From the NCBI GenBank assembly GCA_026193355.1, contig JAPHTL010000260.1, forward strand, positions 1 to 10,489: a DNA stretch of 10,489 nucleotides. Direction: 5' to 3'. This document shows positions 5,215-10,489 of this stretch, piece by piece. The position numbers and the translations under genes are program-made. How positions within the stretch are numbered: the first letter of the stretch is position 1; every line of letters starts with the position of its first letter. The notes beneath the pieces are model-generated. The model made no database searches. It was not told the DNA's origin and worked only from the letters and a program-made list of their open reading frames with translations. This DNA comes from Rhodospirillales bacterium (lineage in GTDB: Bacteria; Pseudomonadota; Alphaproteobacteria; Rhodospirillales; JAPHTL01).

Positions 5215-6792
5215 TTGCTAAACGCTTTCAAACGAACTCTTCTCGTCGCCTACCTGTGGGTCGAGAGTCTCTTCGACTATATTTTCGGACAGAAGTACAA
5301 CCCGTTCTACTATCTGGGGGCTCTGACCTGGTTCTTTTTCTGGGTCGTTTCGGTCAGCGGCATCTATCTGTTCCTTGGCGGTTTCGATACCGGCGTGACC
5401 GAGGTCTATGACTCGGTCCAATGGCTGACGCACGACAACTGGTATCTCGGCGGCATCATGCGAAGCCTGCATCGATACGGCTCCGATGCGATGGTCCTGA
5501 CCACCGTCGCCCATCTTTTGCGCGAATTCTGCATGGACCGTTACCACGGCGTTCGCTGGTTCGCATGGTTCACCGGCGTTCCCCTGATCTGGTTGCTGAT
5601 AACGTCCGGCATCACCGGTTATTGGCTGGTCTGGGACGAACTGGCCCAATATCTGGCCATCGCCTCCTTCGAATGGCTTGATGCGATCGGTATTTTCAGC
5701 GAACCCATCGCCAACAACTTCCTGCGCGACGGCAGCCTTACTGACCGGTTCTTTACGTTGCTGATCTTCATGCACATCTTCGTGCCGCTGTTCCTGCTGT
5801 TCACCATGTGGGTACATCTGATGCGCATGGCCCATGCGGAAACCAATCCACCGCGTCAGGTGGCGCTCGGCGCGTTCGGATTTCTGATCGTTTTGTCCCT
5901 TGTTTTTCCGGCCGTAAGCCACGGCCCCGCCGACCTCGGCAAGGTGGTCATGAACGTTGGGCTCGACTGGTTCTATCTTGCCGGCTATCCGATCTATGAC
6001 ATGTGGGGCGGAGAGGTCCTTTGGATCGTTGCGGTCGGCACGTCTTTCGCCCTCGCCATGGTGCCTTTCATCGTGCCGAAGGAAAAATATATCCCCGCCG
6101 TTGTTGATCTGCCGAATTGTAACGGATGTACACGGTGTTTCGTCGACTGCCCCTTCGGCGCAGTTACGATGCAACCGCGGACGGACGGAAGCCGGTACGA
6201 GGAAGAAGCGATCGTCAAGGAGAACTTCTGCACCGGATGCGGTATCTGTGTTGGATCCTGCCCGGCATCGTCACCCTTCCGCAGATCGGAGGATCTGGTG
6301 ACGGGTATCGATCTGCCGCATCTGCGCCTAAGCGATCTTCGTACGCGTATGACGGAAGAAGCAGGCCGCCTGAGCGGCGAGACAAAAGTCCTCGTCTTCG
6401 GATGTGAGCACGGGGTCGACCTGAAGGCGCTTGAATCGCCGGAAGTCGGGACCGTTACATTCACCTGTATCGGGCAAATGCCGCCATCTTTCATCGACTA
6501 TGCCGTCAACCGCCTTGATATCGATGGCATCATGCTGACCGGTTGTCGCAGCGGTGATTGCTACCACAGGCTTGGCGTGATCTGGACCGAGGAACGCCTG
6601 ACCGGCTATCGCGATCCATACCTGCGGCCACGCATCGAGCGGGATCAGATGCGCGTCTGCTGGGCCGCGTCGATTGAGAACCCCCGCCTGTCCAGGGAGA
6701 TCGATGCGTTCAAGGCGGAACTTCAGGGCATGAAGGCGTCCGGCCCGGCGGTCGACGATGAAACTGCCGTTACCGGCGCAACGGGCGAATAG
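5215..6792 (+). CDS. Cytochrome b fused to 2[4Fe-4S] ferredoxin and MvhD/FrhD-like [2Fe-2S] domain
   Basis: A 525-residue membrane redox protein with three modules. Residues 1-290 are a cytochrome b/b6-like core. The four b-heme histidines are H86 and H100 on one helix and H187 and H201 on another, with 14-residue spacing in each pair as in bc1. A later segment, GLDWFYLAGYPIYDMW, stands where the Qo-site PEWY motif would be. Residues 300-352 are a ferredoxin with two cluster motifs: C302-C305-C308-C312P and C339-C342-C345-C349P. Residues 390-490 resemble the MvhD/FrhD (FlpD) subunit of hydrogenase-heterodisulfide reductase complexes, with C397, C418, C444 and C449 as likely [2Fe-2S] ligands (GCRSGDCYHRLG). 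The tail from about 505 is acidic and low in complexity. There is no Rieske protein or cytochrome c1 nearby. A quinone/quinol link to an iron-sulfur carrier is the natural inference, but the partner is not visible. It is probably co-transcribed with 6802-7368. Confidence 0.88.
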   Translation: MLNAFKRTLLVAYLWVESLFDYIFGQKYNPFYYLGALTWFFFWVVSVSGIYLFLGGFDTGVTEVYDSVQWLTHDNWYLGGIMRSLHRYGSDAMVLTTVAHLLREFCMDRYHGVRWFAWFTGVPLIWLLITSGITGYWLVWDELAQYLAIASFEWLDAIGIFSEPIANNFLRDGSLTDRFFTLLIFMHIFVPLFLLFTMWVHLMRMAHAETNPPRQVALGAFGFLIVLSLVFPAVSHGPADLGKVVMNVGLDWFYLAGYPIYDMWGGEVLWIVAVGTSFALAMVPFIVPKEKYIPAVVDLPNCNGCTRCFVDCPFGAVTMQPRTDGSRYEEEAIVKENFCTGCGICVGSCPASSPFRRSEDLVTGIDLPHLRLSDLRTRMTEEAGRLSGETKVLVFGCEHGVDLKALESPEVGTVTFTCIGQMPPSFIDYAVNRLDIDGIMLTGCRSGDCYHRLGVIWTEERLTGYRDPYLRPRIERDQMRVCWAASIENPRLSREIDAFKAELQGMKASGPAVDDETAVTGATGE

Positions 6793-6801
6793 GGAACAGT
6801 C

Positions 6802-7368
6802 ATGACTTATCCGAAAAATCCGGACAAGTATTTCCCCAGGGGTATCGAGGAGGAAGTCGATTCTGTAACCCGTATCCGTCGCTATTTCGGGCAACTCGTG
6901 ATGGCCGTCTTCATGATGGCGTTCATCGGCTATTTCTCGCAGGGTCCCAACTACACCTACCTTGAGCCGGGGAATGCCATCATCAAGCTCAGCATCTCAA
7001 TACCCGGAGAAAAGAAGGAAGCTTGCAGGAAGCGTACCCGCGAGGAATTGCAAAAGCTGGCGCCCAACATGCGCGCCCCGATGTCCTGTGGGCGCGAACG
7101 GGTCCCGGTTTCGCTTGAGTTGCTGATCGACGACAAGATTATCTACAGCGAGACCCAGGATCCGAAGGGTTTCTCCAAGGATGGCGCATCGATTTTCTAC
7201 AAGAGACTTGTTTACCATGCGGGTGTGCATAACTATCAGGTCCGCCTCCGCAACAGCCATCGCGCAGAGGGCTTCGATCATGTCCAGGATGGCGTCGTTG
7301 ATCTGGCCGAAGGGCAGAACTTCGTGATTACCTTCAAGGAAGAACTCGGTAAATTCAGGATGTTCTGA
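6802..7368 (+). CDS. Membrane-anchored periplasmic protein of unknown function
   Basis: A 188-residue protein I do not recognise. Residues 1-28 are polar and charged, 29-46 form one hydrophobic helix (GQLVMAVFMMAFIGYF), and the rest is predicted to lie in the periplasm by the positive-inside rule (RIRR before the helix). The soluble part alternates short hydrophobic strands (IIKLSISI, VSLELLIDDKIIYS, YQVRLRNS, NFVITFKEE), which suggests a small beta-sandwich. It has only two cysteines, C75 and C96, which could form a disulfide. There is no heme or iron-sulfur motif. SD AGGGAA (6791-6796) overlaps the cytochrome b stop codon, and the ATG begins ten bases after that stop, so the gene is very likely in the same transcript and may be an assembly or accessory partner of the cytochrome b fusion. 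Confidence 0.8.
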   Translation: MTYPKNPDKYFPRGIEEEVDSVTRIRRYFGQLVMAVFMMAFIGYFSQGPNYTYLEPGNAIIKLSISIPGEKKEACRKRTREELQKLAPNMRAPMSCGRERVPVSLELLIDDKIIYSETQDPKGFSKDGASIFYKRLVYHAGVHNYQVRLRNSHRAEGFDHVQDGVVDLAEGQNFVITFKEELGKFRMF

Positions 7369-7453
7369 TCCCTGTTGAGAATCTTCTCGATATTGACGCA
7401 AGAACCTTTTGACCCCATCTTGTCTTGGCTCAACTCGGGAGGGAGTAGGGAGC

Positions 7454-8179
7454 ATGGCGGTGCAAAAGCCCGATGATGGCTGGGAGGGAAGCAGTGGCGA
7501 GGTTGCCTTTGCGATCAGCCGTATTGCCATGTTCAGGGGGCTGACGCAGGAGGCTCTTGAAGCGCTTCTGGTGGGCGCCACGATTGAACGCCACCCTCGG
7601 GAAACATCCCTTTTCCAGCCCGGAGATCCGGCAAACCGCTTCTATATACTTATGGAAGGGCGCGTCGAGCTGTTTGTCGAATCCAGCGGCAGAGAGCGTG
7701 AAAGCATCATCGACTTTGCAGGGCCGTGGGAAACGTTCGGCTTGTCCGCAATTTTCGACAGGGACGCCTTTCCACTGGGCGCCAAGGTCATTGAAGATGC
7801 CCGCATGGTCGTCGTTCCTGCGAAACCGTTCATAGAACACCTGAGCGAAGATTTCTCAGCCGTCCGGGGAATGCTGGCGGGAATGTCCGCGCAACTCCAC
7901 ATGCTGATTCAGCAGATCAGCGATTTCAAACTCAAGACGACCGGACAGCGGCTTGGCGGCTTTCTTCTCGGGCTGGCGAATGTGAATGAAGGCGAGGCGG
8001 TCGTTCGTTTGCCATACGACAAGAAGATGCTCGCCAACCGCCTTGGAATGAAACCGGAAAGTCTGTCGCGCGCCTTGGGAAAATTGCGCGAAATAGGGGT
8101 GCGAGGCGGTGGAGAGGAGCTTGTCATCGCGGATGTTGAGCGCTTGCGCGAATTCTGCGAAGAGGGTGAAATTATCTGA
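7454..8179 (+). CDS. Crp/Fnr-family transcription regulator, Dnr/NnrR-like
   Basis: Regulator of 241 residues: a cyclic-nucleotide-binding-type beta-roll (about 25-125), a dimer helix (about 128-162) and a winged helix-turn-helix (about 188-216) whose recognition region is RLGMKPESLSRALGKL. The only cysteine is C235, near the C-terminus, so the N-terminal four-cysteine iron-sulfur sensor of Fnr is absent. The HTH wording (MKPESLSRA) is typical of Dnr/NnrR-type regulators, which respond to NO through bound heme. I chose ATG 7454 because GGGAGGGAG lies eight bases upstream. A frame extension to TTG 7409 lacks a binding site and looks non-coding. The gap 7369-7453 contains a GAGAA-TC-TTCTC dyad (7377-7388) and TTGACG at 7393. 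A likely job is control of the NO-reductase-like genes upstream, inferred from position. Confidence 0.9.
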   Translation: MAVQKPDDGWEGSSGEVAFAISRIAMFRGLTQEALEALLVGATIERHPRETSLFQPGDPANRFYILMEGRVELFVESSGRERESIIDFAGPWETFGLSAIFDRDAFPLGAKVIEDARMVVVPAKPFIEHLSEDFSAVRGMLAGMSAQLHMLIQQISDFKLKTTGQRLGGFLLGLANVNEGEAVVRLPYDKKMLANRLGMKPESLSRALGKLREIGVRGGGEELVIADVERLREFCEEGEII

Positions 8180-8182
8180 TCC

Positions 8183-8206
8183 GCTCGGGCGAGCTTTTGT
8201 TTTTTT
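8183..8206 (+). terminator. Rho-independent terminator after the first regulator
   Basis: GCTC (8183-8186) and GAGC (8191-8194) form a short stem around GGGC, followed by TTTTGTTTTTTT (8195-8206). The stem is only four to five base pairs, so termination may be partial. Confidence 0.6.
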
Positions 8207-8267
8207 GCTTTTGTTGAGTAAGATGGTGCGCTTTTGACAAGGCGTGGATGCTGTCTGGGGAAGATAA

Positions 8268-9017
8268 ATGGATCAATCAGCGGCAAAGCTGATAACGCCG
8301 GAGGATATGGCGCTCCTCATGGAGAATTGCCAGACGTTCGAGGGGCTGGAGCATGGCGCCGTTGAGCGACTTCTGGGCCATGCGACGGTGCGACGGGTTC
8401 CCCGCAACACACTTCTGTTCAGCCAGGGTGATGAAGCCGATCGCTTCTTCGTGGTTCTTGAAGGCAAGGTGAAGCTGTTCACGGCCATGGAAAACGGCGA
8501 TCAGGGGGTGGTTGAGGTCATTGAACCCATCCGCAGCTTCGCCGAGGCTGCGATGTTCGCCTCGCGCAGCTTCCCGGTCAACGCGGAGACGATTGAAGGT
8601 TCCCGCCTGATACTGGTTCCTGCCGATCCCTTCATGCGGGAACTGGAGGAAAACCGCGATCTGGCCTTCGGTATGCTGGCGACCCTTTCGCGCCGTTACC
8701 GCCGTTTGATGCGGCAGATATCCGACCTCAAGCTGAAATCCCCGGGCCAAAGGCTGGGAACCTTCCTGCTCTCCCTGACCGAGGTAGAGGCAGGCCCGGC
8801 CCTGGTTGTCCTGCCCTTTGACAAGAGCCTGATCGCAAGTCACGTGGGGATGAAGCCCGAAAGCCTGTCGCGCGCCATGGCCCGCCTGCGGGAAGTTGGT
8901 GTCGTTTGCAAGCGCCGCGAGGTGAATATCGATGATGTGGCGCAGTTACGGGGATTCTGTGGCGATGGGGAGCCTGTGGATATTCAGGAGCGGCCCGCGC
9001 GGACGGCCGCCGAATAA
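8268..9017 (+). CDS. Second Crp/Fnr-family transcription regulator, paralogue of the first
   Basis: A 249-residue regulator of the same architecture as its neighbour: beta-roll sensor (about 24-120), dimer helix (about 122-157) and winged HTH (about 183-211, SHVGMKPESLSRAMARLREV). The two proteins share long matching stretches in the dimer helix and HTH (QISDxKLK, GQRLGxFLL, GMKPESLSRA), so they arose by tandem duplication or close common descent. They differ in the sensor domain and at the termini. Cysteines are C21, C204 and C221, not an Fnr cluster pattern. The start at ATG 8268 is supported by GGGGAAGA (8257-8264). It has its own terminator and a partial terminator before it, so it is probably transcribed separately. 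The near-identical recognition helices suggest overlapping DNA targets with different signals. Confidence 0.9.
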   Translation: MDQSAAKLITPEDMALLMENCQTFEGLEHGAVERLLGHATVRRVPRNTLLFSQGDEADRFFVVLEGKVKLFTAMENGDQGVVEVIEPIRSFAEAAMFASRSFPVNAETIEGSRLILVPADPFMRELEENRDLAFGMLATLSRRYRRLMRQISDLKLKSPGQRLGTFLLSLTEVEAGPALVVLPFDKSLIASHVGMKPESLSRAMARLREVGVVCKRREVNIDDVAQLRGFCGDGEPVDIQERPARTAAE

Positions 9018-9047
9018 GGGTTTGGCGTAACTAAACGGTGAAGGCAT

Positions 9048-9076
9048 AAGCCCCGCAATGTGCGGGGCTTTTTTTT
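9048..9076 (+). terminator. Strong Rho-independent terminator after the second regulator
   Basis: AAGCCCCGCA (9048-9057) pairs perfectly with TGCGGGGCTT (9061-9070) around a three-base loop, with a run of eight T at 9069-9076. It lies between convergent genes; read from the minus strand it has no T tract after the stem, so it serves the plus strand. Confidence 0.93.
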
Positions 9077-9081
9077 GGGGG

Positions 9082-9504
9082 TTATTCGACGGTTACCGTT
9101 CCGATCATTTTTTCCTGATCCCAATGCGGACCGCACAGGTAGGGGTACTTTCCCGGCTCGTCGAACATGATTTCCCAACTTTCTTCGGGGAAGAAGCGGG
9201 TTGATTCCTCCTTGCCGGCTTCTTTCAGCCACACGCTGTGGCTTGTGCGCTTGTCCACGTTGATCCAGCGCACCGTAGTTCCGGCTTTGACCGTGATGGA
9301 TGGCGGACAGAAACGGTAATTGTAGGTGGTTACGACAACCGTGTTGGGGGGCAGTTTCTGATCGCCAAAAAGTTCCTTGTAACGTGCATCCGCCTCTGCG
9401 CAGGTCGCCTTGTCTTCCGCTTCGTTGGCGGATGCCGGGCTGCTGACAGCACCCAGAAAGACGACCGCGGTGGCGGCGAGTGCGATACGGGTGATCGAAA
9501 GCAT
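9082..9504 (-). CDS. Secreted type 1 copper protein (cupredoxin)
   Basis: A 140-residue periplasmic electron carrier. The signal peptide (1-26, ending SSPASA) is followed by an acidic stretch and a cupredoxin fold. Type 1 copper ligands are visible: H89 in TSHSVW, then YLCGPHWDQEKM giving C124, H127 and M133. Five residues separate the last His and Met, against four in plastocyanin and pseudoazurin and two in amicyanin. Two extra cysteines, C35 and C66, lie outside the copper site and could form a disulfide. The start has an excellent Shine-Dalgarno (GAGGAGGG just upstream on the minus strand). It stands near a CuA-bearing enzyme without its own cytochrome c domain, so it is a good candidate donor, though that is inferred. 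No terminator with a T tract is seen on its own strand beyond its stop. Confidence 0.92.
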   Translation of the reverse strand: MLSITRIALAATAVVFLGAVSSPASANEAEDKATCAEADARYKELFGDQKLPPNTVVVTTYNYRFCPPSITVKAGTTVRWINVDKRTSHSVWLKEAGKEESTRFFPEESWEIMFDEPGKYPYLCGPHWDQEKMIGTVTVE

Positions 9505-9531
9505 TTATCCCTCCTCAGGTGTTTTGGCCCT

Positions 9532-9565
9532 GAATGACAAGCGCAGTCGAACGCGCCAGTCATTC
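9532..9565. repeat. Imperfect inverted repeat in the cupredoxin leader
   Basis: GAATGACAAGCGC (9532-9544) against GCGCCAGTCATTC (9553-9565): 11 of 13 positions pair, with an eight-base loop. It lies 28 bases before the cupredoxin start codon and just after the predicted transcription start, so it may be an operator or a leader hairpin. Confidence 0.5.
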
Positions 9566-9575
9566 GTACCCATCC

Positions 9576-9603
9576 ATGTAGTGGGGCTTTCCGGATCGTC
9601 AAG
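9576..9603 (-). promoter_or_regulatory. Candidate housekeeping promoter of the cupredoxin gene
   Basis: On the minus strand CTTGACG (9603-9597) is followed, at 16 bases from CTTGAC, by CTACAT (9581-9576). This is close to the alphaproteobacterial pattern CTTGAC-N17-CTATAT. Transcription would begin near 9569. Confidence 0.4.
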
Positions 9604-9632
9604 GGGGGGAGAGTAACGTGGTGTGGAAAGGC

Positions 9633-9669
9633 AAAAAAAAGGGCCGTGGAGGTGATGCCGCCACGGCCC
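9633..9669 (-). terminator. Rho-independent terminator of the c-type cytochrome gene
   Basis: Read on the minus strand, GGGCCGTGG (9669-9661) pairs with CCACGGCCC (9649-9641), followed by a run of eight T (9640-9633). It lies 23 bases beyond the cytochrome stop codon and insulates the cupredoxin gene from it. Confidence 0.9.
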
Positions 9670-9691
9670 GCAGTTGTTTATGGTTCAGATA

Positions 9692-10489
9692 TTACTGCTT
9701 GATTGCGTTGACTTCCGCCTCGGGGTTATCGAGGCCAAGCTTGTATTCCAGCGAAACGTGATGGAACCGTGCCGTCGTGAAGTCATCGTGGATGGCGAAG
9801 CCCATCGTGTAGAGCTGGCCAGGTTCGAAACTGACGAAGCCGGGTTTCTCAGCCTTGAGCGGCCTGGTCATGGTCACAGTCCAGACCCCGTCCTTGAGGC
9901 CGCCGGTGAAGCTGGCGGGTTGTCCGCCTTCCATCACACGGTGATCAAGAACGAAGCCGCTCTCCGTCTTCCCGCCATGACCGCTGTCGTAGCGGACCAG
10001 GTCCATGAACTGGCCGGCAGCCATAAGGGCCTGAACGTCGCCTTCTGGCTTGCTCTTGTTCCACGCGCCACGGGGCGATGTATCGACTTCCCACTCGGTC
10101 TTGGTTTCGAGCAGGTATTTCGTCACCCCAGCCTTGATCGGGTCCTGATCGGCCGGATGGTCGGGCATGTAACGCGAATCGTGATGGCAGGTGGCCCAGC
10201 AGCCAGCATGGTCGGCCTTCTCAACCTTGCCGTCGTCGAACATGACGGCCAGCTTGATCTGGTTGTCCGGATCCATCTTGCCGCCATCGACGAATGGGAC
10301 AGGCGTATGTGCGGCGTCTTCCCACTGGAAGTGCAGGTAAAGGTTCGCGTCATCGTGGGCGGCCTTGACGTTGACCTTGATGTGCCCGCGTTTACCGGGA
10401 ATGGGGGTTTTCTCGGCCTTTTCGCCAGAAACGATTTTGGCGCCCATCTTGTCCTGCTCGCCCTCATGACACTCAAAACAGCGATCGCC
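9692..10489 (-). CDS. c-type cytochrome with ethylbenzene-dehydrogenase-like heme domain (5' end missing)
   Basis: Partial protein of 265 residues, open to the right edge. The first visible residues hold a heme c motif, CFECH (10480-10466), which lies before the first in-window ATG at 10447, so that ATG is not the start. The rest resembles the EB_dh family (heme-binding gamma-type subunits of DMSO-reductase-family enzymes and related cytochromes): strands such as NLYLHFQWED, then DNQIKLAVMFDDG, and the C-terminal GFAIHDDFTTARFHHVSLEY with candidate axial His. A second cysteine motif, CWATCH (10201-10184), has three rather than two residues between the cysteines and is followed by HDSRYMPD. 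It may bind another heme. Upstream codons outside the window probably encode more hemes or a membrane anchor. The role is periplasmic electron transfer; the partner is unknown. Confidence 0.82.
   Translation of the reverse strand, partial: GDRCFECHEGEQDKMGAKIVSGEKAEKTPIPGKRGHIKVNVKAAHDDANLYLHFQWEDAAHTPVPFVDGGKMDPDNQIKLAVMFDDGKVEKADHAGCWATCHHDSRYMPDHPADQDPIKAGVTKYLLETKTEWEVDTSPRGAWNKSKPEGDVQALMAAGQFMDLVRYDSGHGGKTESGFVLDHRVMEGGQPASFTGGLKDGVWTVTMTRPLKAEKPGFVSFEPGQLYTMGFAIHDDFTTARFHHVSLEYKLGLDNPEAEVNAIKQ

Noticed and set aside
5218..6174. 318-codon minus-strand frame opposite the cytochrome b domain
   Set aside because: It is the complement of a membrane-protein coding region; it has a polar, low-complexity composition and no domain.
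7409..7453. N-terminal extension of the first regulator from a TTG
   Set aside because: No ribosome binding site precedes it, the extension does not resemble the family, and ATG 7454 has a well-placed Shine-Dalgarno.
1..10489. CRISPR arrays, tRNA or rRNA genes, insertion sequences and phage genes
   Set aside because: I looked for regular repeats, cloverleaf-like segments, transposase-like products and terminal repeats and saw none.

Overview
The window is about 60% GC with clear Shine-Dalgarno sites. It reads like an alphaproteobacterium, perhaps of the Rhodospirillales type. The support is a Cox15-type heme A synthase, two Dnr/NnrR-like Crp-Fnr regulators and a candidate CTTGAC-type promoter. 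This assignment is an inference from gene style, because the window holds no rRNA or other marker gene.

Layout, left to right. Positions 1-1215 hold the end of a heme A synthase gene and a 62-residue membrane protein. Positions 1216-1599 are a long non-coding stretch with several dyads and one possible tiny, possibly broken, ORF. Positions 1600-4014 form a tight operon: a 56-residue one-helix peptide, a CuA subunit II and a B-family (ba3-like) heme-copper subunit I, closed by two hairpins. A SCO/SenC copper chaperone follows at 4180-5073. Next come a cytochrome b fused to a two-cluster ferredoxin and an MvhD/FrhD-like [2Fe-2S] domain (5215-6792) and a membrane-anchored protein of unknown function (6802-7368). 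Two paralogous Crp/Fnr-family regulators lie at 7454-8179 and 8268-9017, each followed by a terminator. On the minus strand are a small secreted cupredoxin (9082-9504) and a c-type cytochrome with an ethylbenzene-dehydrogenase-like domain that runs off the right edge (9692-10489).

The main point is that the 'oxidase' is probably not an ordinary oxygen reductase. All six histidines for the low-spin heme, high-spin heme and CuB are present. The residue four after the helix VI CuB histidine is glutamine; oxygen reductases have the cross-linked tyrosine there and cNOR has its FeB glutamate. With CuA subunit II, subunit I and SenC in that order, next to Dnr-like regulators, this matches the sNOR/NorSY-SenC type of nitric oxide reductase derived from B-family oxidases. 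An inferred scheme: the cupredoxin and/or c-type cytochrome feed electrons to CuA, SCO loads CuA, the cytochrome b-FeS fusion links the quinone pool to an unknown partner, and the two regulators sense NO or low oxygen. Electron routes and substrate are inferred, not shown by the sequence.
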